Shown here in pieces: positions 17,376 through 25,240 of a DNA stretch of 40,369 nucleotides. Under the pieces are notes generated by a model. It was not told the DNA's origin and made no database searches. It saw only the letters and a list, made by a program, of their open reading frames with translations. Position 1 is the first letter of the stretch; every line of letters begins with the position of its first letter. Both the position numbers and the translations under genes were made by a program. The DNA is taken from assembly GCA_900542325.1 (NCBI GenBank), contig UQMY01000023.1, forward strand, positions 1 to 40,369, read 5' to 3'. This stretch comes from an uncultured Collinsella sp. GTDB taxonomy: Bacteria > Actinomycetota > Coriobacteriia > Coriobacteriales > Coriobacteriaceae.

Positions 17376-17405
17376 AAAATGAGCGCCCGAATTGCTCGGA
17401 CGCTC
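17374..17405 (-). terminator. Terminator of yhbY (minus strand)
   Basis: Read on the minus strand, GAGCGTCCGA/TCGGGCGCTC with a 5-nt loop (one T-C mismatch) is followed by ATTTTTT. The T run overlaps the stop codon of the convergent regulator gene. Confidence 0.8.
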
Positions 17406-17444
17406 GCAAGCTTGATGTATGTTGGCTCGCCGGATCGTCGGCTC

Positions 17445-17744
17445 TTAGACGAGCTTAATCTTCTCGATGTCCTTGCGCGAGGACTCGCGATACAGCGAGA
17501 ACTTGCGGCCGATGACCTGGACGACCTCGGCGTGGCAGCGATCGGCGAGATCTTCGGCGGCCTCGCGGGCAGAAAGGCTGGAACCATCGAGTACGGAGCA
17601 CTTAACGAGCTCGTGCTTCTCCAGGTAGGCGACCGTCTGCTCGACGGTGCCCTCGTTGATGTCGGACTTGCCGATGATGATGGCGGGGTTGAGGTGATGG
17701 GCCATGCTGCGAAGCTGCTTGACCTGGGCTCCTGTCAGTGCCAT
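17445..17744 (-). CDS. yhbY: YhbY-family ribosome assembly RNA-binding protein (CRM domain)
   Basis: This 99-residue protein is almost entirely one CRM domain. It starts MALTGAQVKQLRSMAHHLNP, carries the hallmark IIIGKSDINEGTV (GxxG RNA-binding loop variant) and ends with the QVIGRKFSLYRES strand. YhbY binds pre-50S particles and helps ribosome maturation. The gene is preceded on the same strand by a methyltransferase gene about 160 bp upstream and ends at its own terminator. Length and sequence are typical. Confidence 0.93.
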   Translation of the reverse strand: MALTGAQVKQLRSMAHHLNPAIIIGKSDINEGTVEQTVAYLEKHELVKCSVLDGSSLSAREAAEDLADRCHAEVVQVIGRKFSLYRESSRKDIEKIKLV

Positions 17745-17903
17745 GGGTTCTCGCTTTCTATGTTATGGGGCGCCCCGCGATGGGGCCTTAATCTACGTGA
17801 GCTGTCCCACGATAGCGCAGGAACGGCGCGGTGTGGGGCGTGTCTGCCCAGTTCAAAAAGAATGCGGATGCCGAGGTGATGGGCAGCTCGGGCTGTGAAC
17901 GGG

Positions 17904-18791
17904 CTACGAGCGGGATTCAGAGACCGGTTCCCATGCAATAAACGCCCAGCGAACCTTACGGACATGATCGAGCATATAGCGCCCCTGCGGCACGCCCTTG
18001 GATCCCGGCTCACCGGCATGGGGGTTCTCAATCATGTGCTGGGCGATGTAGTCGCGCAGACGGTCGATCTTATCCTCGTTGCCATGCTCGAGCATACGGG
18101 AAAAATCCGCCACACCTGCCTCAAGGCTATCGAAGGTATCGCGACGAGGCGATTCAAAGTATGTAACCTGCGGTAACACACCCATCTGAATGAGGATGTT
18201 GAAGGCGTACACAAAGCCATTGCTGCAGGTAACCGAGGCGCCGATAGCGTTCATCAAGTGCAGATCATAGCGCGGGCTGGAGTTGGCGACCATCGTGACA
18301 GCACAACGCCGACGAGCCGTACGGTCGAGCTTGGCAAGCGCGCCTTTTAGGTCATTTGTGGTGACGGAACGACTGGCAAAGGCAACATCCACCGTTTTCG
18401 CGACCGGTCCAACCAAACCCCAATCATCATCCCAAGCAAGCTCAAGCGGCGTAATGCGATCCTCGAGTCCATAGTACTCAATGCCAGCATCAAGCGTGCC
18501 CAACATGGCAGGGGAAAAGTCAGCAGCAATCACAGGATGCCCAGCCTGAGCAAGCGGAATAGCAATCGACCCAGCTCCACACCCCATATCAAGCACGGAT
18601 TCACCAGGCTTTAACGCCAACAGCTTGATAAAGTCCCGGGCATACGGAGCAGTCTCAAGCGGCCGAAAATGCCGAGCCCGCTTATCCCACTCAAAAGAGT
18701 CATCAGCCCGCCGCCGACCAGCCTGCAAGCGCATCCATTCGCCATTCCAATCAGCAGAAAGCAGCTCAGAACGAATCTCCCCATCAACCAC
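17904..18791 (-). CDS. Class I SAM-dependent methyltransferase
   Basis: This 295-residue protein starts at GTG 18791 behind GAGGAGG. The SAM-binding motif I is VLDMGCGAGSIAIPLA (about residues 66-81), followed by the acidic strand HPVIAADFSPAML. The rest matches no substrate class I can name; it resembles small-molecule or ubiE-like methyltransferases. A terminator hairpin sits about 20 bases before the start codon and a 134-bp palindrome lies further upstream, so expression may be by antitermination. It lies downstream of the metF-metH-PFL group on the same strand. A link to methyl metabolism is only positional. Confidence 0.85.
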   Translation of the reverse strand: MVDGEIRSELLSADWNGEWMRLQAGRRRADDSFEWDKRARHFRPLETAPYARDFIKLLALKPGESVLDMGCGAGSIAIPLAQAGHPVIAADFSPAMLGTLDAGIEYYGLEDRITPLELAWDDDWGLVGPVAKTVDVAFASRSVTTNDLKGALAKLDRTARRRCAVTMVANSSPRYDLHLMNAIGASVTCSNGFVYAFNILIQMGVLPQVTYFESPRRDTFDSLEAGVADFSRMLEHGNEDKIDRLRDYIAQHMIENPHAGEPGSKGVPQGRYMLDHVRKVRWAFIAWEPVSESRS

Positions 18792-18812
18792 GGGCCAACC
18801 TCCTCACACAAC

Positions 18813-18845
18813 AAAAAAAGCGGCCCCTCCCAAAAGAAGAGCCGC
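18813..18845 (-). terminator. Terminator or attenuator directly before the methyltransferase start
   Basis: On the minus strand a roughly 10-bp G-C-rich stem starting GCGGCTCTTC and closing with GGGGCCGC is followed by seven T, then the ribosome site GAGGAGG. Another minus-strand feature, TTGGAA-N17-TATGCT, lies just upstream and could be a promoter whose transcript begins with this hairpin. Confidence 0.75.
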
Positions 18846-18961
18846 AACAAGCATATATCAGAAAAAGAACCGTTCCAACGCCAAAACGCCGCACCAGCCA
18901 AGTGGTGCAGGAGCGAAGCAACTGCAACCGGGATAGAACCCAACTGAGGTCCCGTTGTGCG

Positions 18962-19095
18962 GGAGCCCCGGGGAGGACAAATATATAAGGTCGATCGCGA
19001 GTTCCGCACGAGCCGGAGAGCACTTAATGTGCTCTCCGTGCGAGTCAGGACTGTCCGAGCAGGCGACCTTATATATTTGCCCTCCCCGGGGCTCC
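18962..19095. repeat. 134-bp palindrome with 32-bp arms
   Basis: Arms 18962-18993 and 19064-19095 are inverted copies with one mismatch, each starting GGAGCCCCGGGGAGG and containing ATATATAAGG. At the centre, GGAGAGCAC/GTGCTCTCC closes over TTAAT (19015-19037), extended by CGCAC/GTGCG across a bulge. It lies 17 bp beyond the PFL stop codon. It could be a structured RNA leader, a strong processing hairpin, or a non-autonomous mobile element; no target duplication is visible. Confidence 0.85.
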
Positions 19096-19112
19096 TCGCC
19101 AGCACCCCTCAG

Positions 19113-20477
19113 CTAGTTCTTGAGCGAGTTCAGCGGTGCCGGGAAGCGTCCACCGCGATGGGCAAGCACGGTGCCGGCGTTGGGGTTCACCGGCATGATG
19201 GGCGCACGGCCGAACAGGCCGCCGTACTCGACGCAGTCACCCACGCCCTTGCCGATGGCGGGAATCACGCGGACGGCCGTGGTCTTGTTGTTGATGACGC
19301 CGATGGCCATCTCGTCGGCGATGATGCCGGCGATGGTCTCGACCGGGGTGTCGCCGGGGATGGCGATCATGTCCAGGCCGACGGAGCACACGCAGGTCAT
19401 GGCCTCGAGCTTCTCGAGCGAAAGCGCGCCGGCTTCGACGGCGGCGATCATGCCGGCGTCCTCGGACACGGGGATAAAGGCGCCGGAAAGACCGCCCACG
19501 CTGGAACTGGCCATGACGCCGCCCTTCTTGACGGCATCGTTGAGCATGGCGAGCGCGCAGGTCGTGCCCGGGCCACCGCAGGTGCCCACGCCGATGATCT
19601 CGAGAATGCGGGCAACGGAGTCGCCGATGGCAGGCGTGGGGGCCAGCGACAGGTCGACGATGCCCTTCTCGACACCCAGGCGATGGGCGGCCTCGCGGCT
19701 CATGAGCTCGCCGGCGCGGGTGATCTTAAAGGCGGTCTGCTTAATCTTCTCGGCGACTTCCATCATCGATGCGGAATCGGGCAGCGTCTCCAGGGCTGCG
19801 GCCATAACGCCGGGGCCCGAGACGCCTACGTTGATGACGGCGTCGGCCTCGCCACCGCCGTGGACGGCGCCCGCCATAAACGGGGAGTCCTCGACCATGT
19901 TGGCAAAGCAGACAAACTTGGAAGCGCCGACGGAATCCTGGTCGGCCGTGAGTTTAGCGGCATCGATGATGGTCTGGGCGGCCATAAGCACGGCGTCCAT
20001 GTTGATGCCAGCACGCAGGCTGGCGACGTTGACGCTGGAGCAGACGCGGCTGGTGGTAGCGAGCGCCTGGGGGATGGACTGGATGACGCGGCGGTCGGCG
20101 TCACCGATGCCCTTCTGGACGAGTGCGGAGAAGCCGCCCAGGTAATCGATGCCGAGCGTTTCGGCCGCGCGGTCGAGGGCATGCGCGATGGGGGTGAGGT
20201 CCTCATCCTTGCAGCATGCGGCGATCTGTGCCACCGGGGTGACGGAAACGCGCTTGTTGACGATGGGGATACCGTACTCGCGCTCGAGGTTCTCGGCGGT
20301 CTCGACCAGATGCTCAGCCGTGTGCGTCACGTGGTCGTAGATCTTCGTGCACATGCGGTCGAGGTTCTCGTCACCGCAACCCATGAGCGAAACACCCATG
20401 GTGATGGTCCTGATGTCGAGGTTCTGCTCCTCAACCATGCCGCGGGTTTCCGCGATTTCTGCGGGCGTGATCGCCAT
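19113..20477 (-). CDS. PFL-family protein, UPF0210
   Basis: This 454-residue protein starts MAITPAEIAETRGMVEEQ at ATG 20477 behind AGGAG; the frame is open to 20534 but that part overlaps a hairpin. Recognisable family stretches include DIRTITMGVSLMGC near the start, GIDYLGGFSALVQKG, and glycine-rich loops EIIGVGTCGGPGTTCA and SSSVGGLSGAFIPVSED. The family is annotated from structural similarity to pyruvate formate-lyase/ribonucleotide reductase barrels, but I know of no established reaction. It often sits beside an ACT-domain partner (UPF0237), which is absent in this window. It follows metH on the same strand after a hairpin. Confidence 0.9.
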   Translation of the reverse strand: MAITPAEIAETRGMVEEQNLDIRTITMGVSLMGCGDENLDRMCTKIYDHVTHTAEHLVETAENLEREYGIPIVNKRVSVTPVAQIAACCKDEDLTPIAHALDRAAETLGIDYLGGFSALVQKGIGDADRRVIQSIPQALATTSRVCSSVNVASLRAGINMDAVLMAAQTIIDAAKLTADQDSVGASKFVCFANMVEDSPFMAGAVHGGGEADAVINVGVSGPGVMAAALETLPDSASMMEVAEKIKQTAFKITRAGELMSREAAHRLGVEKGIVDLSLAPTPAIGDSVARILEIIGVGTCGGPGTTCALAMLNDAVKKGGVMASSSVGGLSGAFIPVSEDAGMIAAVEAGALSLEKLEAMTCVCSVGLDMIAIPGDTPVETIAGIIADEMAIGVINNKTTAVRVIPAIGKGVGDCVEYGGLFGRAPIMPVNPNAGTVLAHRGGRFPAPLNSLKN

Positions 20478-20522
20478 CCTTGCGCTCCTATCTGCCAAAA
20501 CGAGCATAGTCTTATCTATTCT

Positions 20523-20560
20523 AACGTGCCGCACGTGCCAAGTGGCGCATGCGGCACGTT
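20523..20560. terminator. Nested hairpin between metH and the PFL gene
   Basis: An 11-bp perfect stem AACGTGCCGCA/TGCGGCACGTT surrounds a second inner stem GTGCC/GGCGC. It lies after the metH stop (minus strand). The tail in that direction (TTAGAATAG) is weak, so it may attenuate rather than end transcription. Confidence 0.55.
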
Positions 20561-20585
20561 TTGGTGCTCGGTTGTTTCCGTTGTG

Positions 20586-23144
20586 TTACTGCCCAAAGAC
20601 CTCTTCGGCGATGCGCGCGCTTTCGGCGGCATCCTTGGCGTAGTAGTCCGCGCCGATCTGCTTGGCGTATTCGGGGGTGAGCACGGCGCCGCCCACGATG
20701 ATCTTGACGCCCGGAACCTCGGCATGGAGCAGCTTGATGGTCTCCTCCATGGCGACGACGGTGGTGGTCATAAGCGCCGAGAGGCCGACGAGTTTGATAT
20801 CGCGCTCCTTGACGGTCTTGAGTACCTCCTGCGGATCGACGTCGCGGCCCAGGTCAAAGACGGTGTAGCCGTAGTTGTCGAGCAGCATTTTGACGATGTT
20901 CTTGCCGATATCGTGGATGTCGCCCTTGACGGTGGCCACGCAGATCTTGCCCTTGTCGGCAATCTCGCCGGCGGGCATCAGGCGCTTAATGGTGTCGAAG
21001 CCCACGCGTGCGGCCTCGGCCGAGGCCATGAGCTGCGGCAAGAAGAACTTGCCCTGGTCAAAGAGGACGCCCACCTCGTCGAGGGCGGGGATAAAGTGAT
21101 TGTTGATGAGGTCCATGGCGTCGTGGTCTGCTAGCAGACGCTCGGTCTCGGCAGCGATCTCGCCTTTGCGGCCCGAGACGACCATGTGGCGGATGGGGTC
21201 GTCGTTGCCGTCGGTGCTGGTGACACCAGCGGCGGGCACGGTGTCGGTCGATGCGGCCTGAGCTGCTGCCGGGTTGGCGGCGATCTTGTACGGATCGGTC
21301 CAGCCGGCATAGCGCTCGATGTATCCGGTCGAGCCCTCGTCCTCAACGCTCAGGACGCGATAGCTGTAGACGGTGTCCATAAAGCGCTTGGAGCCCGGGT
21401 TCATGATGGGGGCGTCCAGGCCCGCGCCGAAGGCGGCAGCCAAAAAGACCGAGCCCAGCAGCGGGCGGGCGGGCAGGCCAAAGCTGATGTTCGACACGCC
21501 AAGCGCGCATTTGACGCCCAGGCGCTCCTTGCACAGGGACATGGCGCGCAGAATCTGCTCGGCCTGGCGTTGATTGGTCGAGGCGGTCATGACCAGGCAG
21601 TCGATGAGGATGCGGTCCGGGCCGATGCCGTAGCGGGCGGCCTCGGCCACGATGCGCTCGGCGATGGCGAAGCGGGCCTCGGCGGTATCGGGGATGCCGC
21701 CTTCGTCGAGCGTAAGGCCGACGACGTTGGCGCCGTAGTGGGCAACCAACGGAAAGATCTCATCCATGATCTGTTGCTTGCCGTTGACCGAGTTGATGAT
21801 GGGCTTGCCGGCGTAGCGGCGTACGGCGGCCTCGACGGCGGCGGGATCGGTGGAGTCGATCTGCAGCGGCAACAGCGTGGAGCCTTGGAGCTGCTCGGTC
21901 GCCTGCTGGATAATCTTGACCTCGTCGATCTCGGGCAGGCCCACGTTAACGTCCAAGATGTCGGCGCCCTGTTCTTGCTGGCTGATGCCCTGGCTCACGA
22001 CGTAGTCCAGGTCGCCGTCGCGCAGGGCCTGCTGCAGGCGCTTTTTGCCGGTGGGATTGATGCGCTCGCCGATGACGGCAATCTTGTGGCCGTCGCAGGG
22101 GAGGTCCACCACGGTTTGGGCGCTTGTCACCGACATGCTGGGCTTGCGGTGGCGCGGACTGGGCGTGTGGTTATCGATAAGCGTGCGCAAGGCGGCCATG
22201 TGCGCCGGCGTGGTGCCGCAGCAGCCGCCCACGACGCTCACGCCGTCCTCAATCATGCCGGCGACGGCCTCGGCGTATTCGGGTGCCTGGATATCAAAGA
22301 CGGTATTGCCGTCATCGTCCACGCGGGGCAGTCCCGCATTGGCCTGCACCATAACGGGCTTGTCCGTAACGGTGAGCATACGCGCGGCGAGTCCTCGGAG
22401 CTCGGCCGGGCCCTGGCTGCAGTTGATGCCCAAAACGTCGGCGCCGATGGCGTCGAGGGTGATGGCGGCGACCTCGGGGCTCGTGCCCAAGAAGGTGCGG
22501 CCGTCTTCCTCAAAGGTCATGGTGGCAAAGACGGGCAAGTCGGAATTCTCGCGGCAGGCGAGGACTGCCGCCTTGATCTCGGCCAGGTCGGTCATAGTCT
22601 CGATAATAAAGAGGTCCACACCCGCGGCGACGCCAGAGCGCACCTCCTCGGCAAAGAGGTCGTAGGCCTCGTCGAAGCTGAGGGTACCCAAGGGGCGCAG
22701 CAGCGCGCCGATGGGGCCGATATCGCCGGCGACGTAGTGGGCACCGGCTGCGCGGGCGCAGGCGACAGCGGCGGCAAAGACATCTGCCACGGTGGCGGTA
22801 CCGTCGAGCTTGTGGGCGTTGGCGCCAAAGGTATTGGCGGTGATCACGTCGCAGCCGGCCTCGACGTACTGTCGCTGAATGTCGGTAATGACCTGGGGCT
22901 CCTCAAAGTTGAGCAGCTCGGGCAGGGCTCCGGCCTTCATGCCGGCCGCCTGCAGCATGGTGCCCATGCCGCCGTCGAACAGCAGATGCCCCGTGCCCTC
23001 GATGGCCGCACGCAGGCGATCGTCCTTAATGCGCAGATCGTCGATCGTGCGCGTCTTGTACGTGGCACCGTTGCGACGTGCGGCATCAACGGGTGCCGCC
23101 AATGCAGTGCCGTCAGAATCATGAGTGATAAGCGGAGTAAACAT
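20586..23144 (-). CDS. metH: Cobalamin-dependent methionine synthase lacking the activation domain
   Basis: This 852-residue enzyme transfers a methyl group from methyl-tetrahydrofolate through B12 to homocysteine. Domains in order are homocysteine-binding (DGGMGTML at 57; zinc cysteines in NCSQGP and GGCCGTTP), pterin-binding (from VIGERINPTGKK), the B12 cap helices, and the B12-binding Rossmann domain with DIHDIG at 742 (H744 is the lower cobalt ligand). The roughly 350-residue AdoMet activation domain of E. coli MetH (about 1227 residues) is missing; it is supplied by the separate gene just upstream. The ribosome site TAGGAG overlaps the stop of that gene, so they are coupled. There is about 50 residues of extra N-terminus. 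Confidence 0.96.
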   Translation of the reverse strand: MFTPLITHDSDGTALAAPVDAARRNGATYKTRTIDDLRIKDDRLRAAIEGTGHLLFDGGMGTMLQAAGMKAGALPELLNFEEPQVITDIQRQYVEAGCDVITANTFGANAHKLDGTATVADVFAAAVACARAAGAHYVAGDIGPIGALLRPLGTLSFDEAYDLFAEEVRSGVAAGVDLFIIETMTDLAEIKAAVLACRENSDLPVFATMTFEEDGRTFLGTSPEVAAITLDAIGADVLGINCSQGPAELRGLAARMLTVTDKPVMVQANAGLPRVDDDGNTVFDIQAPEYAEAVAGMIEDGVSVVGGCCGTTPAHMAALRTLIDNHTPSPRHRKPSMSVTSAQTVVDLPCDGHKIAVIGERINPTGKKRLQQALRDGDLDYVVSQGISQQEQGADILDVNVGLPEIDEVKIIQQATEQLQGSTLLPLQIDSTDPAAVEAAVRRYAGKPIINSVNGKQQIMDEIFPLVAHYGANVVGLTLDEGGIPDTAEARFAIAERIVAEAARYGIGPDRILIDCLVMTASTNQRQAEQILRAMSLCKERLGVKCALGVSNISFGLPARPLLGSVFLAAAFGAGLDAPIMNPGSKRFMDTVYSYRVLSVEDEGSTGYIERYAGWTDPYKIAANPAAAQAASTDTVPAAGVTSTDGNDDPIRHMVVSGRKGEIAAETERLLADHDAMDLINNHFIPALDEVGVLFDQGKFFLPQLMASAEAARVGFDTIKRLMPAGEIADKGKICVATVKGDIHDIGKNIVKMLLDNYGYTVFDLGRDVDPQEVLKTVKERDIKLVGLSALMTTTVVAMEETIKLLHAEVPGVKIIVGGAVLTPEYAKQIGADYYAKDAAESARIAEEVFGQ

Positions 23145-23153
23145 CGAGGGCTC

Positions 23154-23942
23154 CTAATGGCTGGAATAGCAGGTGGTGTGGGCGGCGCGGAAGCGACAGT
23201 GCTCGCGCATGCGGCAGATATTGCAGGTGGGGCGGCTCTGGGCGTCGTGGACCTCGCCGTCGAACAGACCGATCACCGCGGTCACGCTCTTGGTGGGCAT
23301 GAGCAGGCTGGTGGGCGTGACGGTAAGCCCGATGAGCCGCGTGGCGTTGAGCGCGTCCACGATTGAGCGCTGTGCCGTAAGCGGGCAGTCGCCGTAGCCG
23401 GGACTGAAGCGCCAGTTGCCGGCGAGTCCGTGTGCGGCGGCCGCAGCCTTGACCTGCTGGTCCATCTGCTCGACGGCGGCTTCTACATAGGCAGAGCATG
23501 CGGCGTCGAGCACGGCTCCCTCCAGGGGCTGCTGGGCTCCCGTGGTGCGCAGGCGACGCTCGGCGTCCATGCCGAGGGTGCATGCCATGAGCGCGGCAAA
23601 GCGGGCGTCTTTGAGATGTCGATAGATATCGCGACCTCGCAGCTCAACGTTGGTGCCGACCAAGCGAATGCAAGGCTCACTTTGTTCGTCCACGCCCGTG
23701 GCATCGACGGCAAACACGCGGCGCACGCCACGGGGCTCAATGTCCAGTTCCAGGCGCTCGACTACAAGCTCAATACGTCGTGACAGCTCGGGCTCAATCT
23801 GCTGGCCGCCGTAACCCAGATACCGCAGCATCTCGGCACGGTCGACACGGGGATGGTGCGCAGCATCGACACGGTAAAGCGCCGGCGACGCAAAGTCGGC
23901 CGGCACTTCGACAGCGGTTGTATCGATGTGCGGTTTTTCCAT
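23154..23942 (-). CDS. Stand-alone methionine synthase activation-domain protein
   Basis: This 262-residue protein carries the AdoMet-binding motif RFSPGYGDCP (178-187) and the following LTVTPTSLLMPTKSVTAVIG strand of MetH activation domains, which reductively remethylate inactive cob(II)alamin using AdoMet. The C-terminus adds four cysteines (240, 243, 249, 258) that could bind metal. Its ATG overlaps the metF stop as TAATG, and metH follows 9 bases after its stop. The operon therefore splits what E. coli MetH has in one chain. The electron donor that replaces flavodoxin is not encoded nearby. Confidence 0.93.
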   Translation of the reverse strand: MEKPHIDTTAVEVPADFASPALYRVDAAHHPRVDRAEMLRYLGYGGQQIEPELSRRIELVVERLELDIEPRGVRRVFAVDATGVDEQSEPCIRLVGTNVELRGRDIYRHLKDARFAALMACTLGMDAERRLRTTGAQQPLEGAVLDAACSAYVEAAVEQMDQQVKAAAAAHGLAGNWRFSPGYGDCPLTAQRSIVDALNATRLIGLTVTPTSLLMPTKSVTAVIGLFDGEVHDAQSRPTCNICRMREHCRFRAAHTTCYSSH

Positions 23943-24814
23943 TACCCCAGGCGCTCCATAATAGTCGCGGCGATCGCAGGACGATTCATAGTGTACAGGT
24001 GCAGACCGGCGGCGCCGTGCTCCTTAAGGTCGCAAAGCTGACGGGCGGCATAATCTACACCGGCTGCCTGCAGGCTCTCGGGGTCGTTCTCGTACTTGGC
24101 GAGAATCTTGATGACGGGGGAGGGCAGCGACGCGCCGCACATAAAGACCATGCGGCTGATCTGCGACTTGCCCATAAACGGCATGATGCCCGCGGTAATG
24201 GGCACGGTGATGCCGGCCTTGTCGGCAAGCTCGCGGAAGCGATAGAAGCACTCGTTATCAAAGAAGAGCTGCGTCACAAAGAAGCTCGCGCCGGCGTCTT
24301 GCTTTTGCTTGAGGTGCTCGACCGAGAGGTTGAGATCCTCGCAGGCAATGTGGCCCTCGGGGTAGGCTGCGGCGCCCACACAAAAGCCGGCGTCGACGAG
24401 CTCGGGGATGAGGTCGCGGGCGTAGGCGTAGTCCGAGGCGGGCTTGTCGTCCTCGGTCGCGCCGGCAGGGAGATCGCCACGCAGGGCCAGGATGTTTTCC
24501 ACGCCGGCGGTGCGGTACTCATCGATCTTGGCGGCGATATCGGCGTGGGTACGGCCCACACAGGTGAGGTGCGCCACCGAGGGCGTATCGAATTCGCTCG
24601 TAATCATATGCGCGATGGGGGCGGTGGTGGCACCGTTGCCCGAGCCGCCAGCGGAACAAGTGACCGAGACAAAGCTCGGCGAAAGCTTGCACAGATTGTC
24701 TGCCACCTCGCGAGCCGTGTTGAGGGTAAGCTCGCCCTTGGGCGGGAACATCTCAAACGAAACGGGTGCGGTGCCCTGGGATGCTGCCTGCTTAAAAACC
24801 TCGTCGACGCGCAT
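23942..24814 (-). CDS. metF: Methylenetetrahydrofolate reductase
   Basis: This 290-residue enzyme reduces 5,10-methylene-THF to 5-methyl-THF, the methyl donor for MetH. The start is ATG 24814 behind AAAGGAG; the open frame up to 24880 has no ribosome site. Motifs are VSFEMFPPKG near residue 20 (the catalytic glutamate), the folate/FAD strand HLTCVGRTHADI, NILALRGDLP and QLFFDNECFYRF. It is the first gene of the metF-activation-metH operon. The region upstream shows an imperfect CCAC/GTGG palindrome near 24869-24886 but no SAM riboswitch. Confidence 0.96.
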   Translation of the reverse strand: MRVDEVFKQAASQGTAPVSFEMFPPKGELTLNTAREVADNLCKLSPSFVSVTCSAGGSGNGATTAPIAHMITSEFDTPSVAHLTCVGRTHADIAAKIDEYRTAGVENILALRGDLPAGATEDDKPASDYAYARDLIPELVDAGFCVGAAAYPEGHIACEDLNLSVEHLKQKQDAGASFFVTQLFFDNECFYRFRELADKAGITVPITAGIMPFMGKSQISRMVFMCGASLPSPVIKILAKYENDPESLQAAGVDYAARQLCDLKEHGAAGLHLYTMNRPAIAATIMERLG

Positions 24815-24962
24815 ATCGTGCTCCTTTAGATACGTAATAGTGTGATGTGTTGTAAGGATTCTACAGCACCACTGTGTCACGGTGGAGTTTCACTCGCTAT
24901 TCGGGGATACCAATCAAAGATGCCTTGCTATCGACATTCCCTATAGCAGAGCGGTCAATCTA

Positions 24963-25020
24963 GGATGGGGCTATAAAGACTGGTATCTGATGCGAAATAC
25001 CAGTTAATAGAGCCCCATCC
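24963..25020. other. 58-bp imperfect palindrome between divergent metF and glnA
   Basis: The outer stem GGATGGGGCT/AGCCCCATCC and the inner stem ACTGGTAT/ATACCAGT are joined by a short AT-rich internal loop that can partly pair. There is no T run. It lies between two divergent genes, so it could be an operator, an RNA element of either leader, or a REP-type insertion. Confidence 0.65.
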
Positions 25021-25126
25021 CAAATTGACTACCCTTAAACCATGGGGAGAGGTCTGCAATTTATACAGTTGATTGGCTGTTGAGGGCGGCAACGCCGCCG
25101 CGATGCGGTAACCTCATTGATTGGTT

Positions 25127-25165
25127 TCGTGACAGCAACATAACGGTAATGTTGCGGAAACACGA
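25127..25165 (+). promoter_or_regulatory. Hairpin in the glutamine synthetase leader
   Basis: The outer stem TCGTG/CACGA and the inner 7-bp stem GCAACAT/ATGTTGC (loop AACGGTA) are separated by an asymmetric internal loop. It follows a GGCGGC-AAC-GCCGCC hairpin at 25086-25100 and lies about 75 bp before the start. It is probably part of the 5' leader; the function is unknown. Confidence 0.45.
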
Positions 25166-25240
25166 CGAGCCTAATCTATGACTCGTTCGTTAGTAATCAA
25201 CACCGCTTCTCACGCGGTGCCGATACGAAGGGAGTTCCGT

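Noticed and set aside
18957..21134. Very long open frame (725 codons) on the plus strand opposite the PFL and metH genes
   Set aside because: It is an antisense shadow of GC-rich genes: low-complexity Gly/Asp/His/Val composition, no ribosome site, no family resemblance. The same applies to long antisense frames at 21186-23366, 25190-27214, 697-1896 and 2359-3789.
24815..24960. SAM riboswitch or T-box upstream of metF
   Set aside because: None of the conserved core sequences of SAM-I, SAM-II, SAM-IV or T-box leaders was found by eye on the minus strand.
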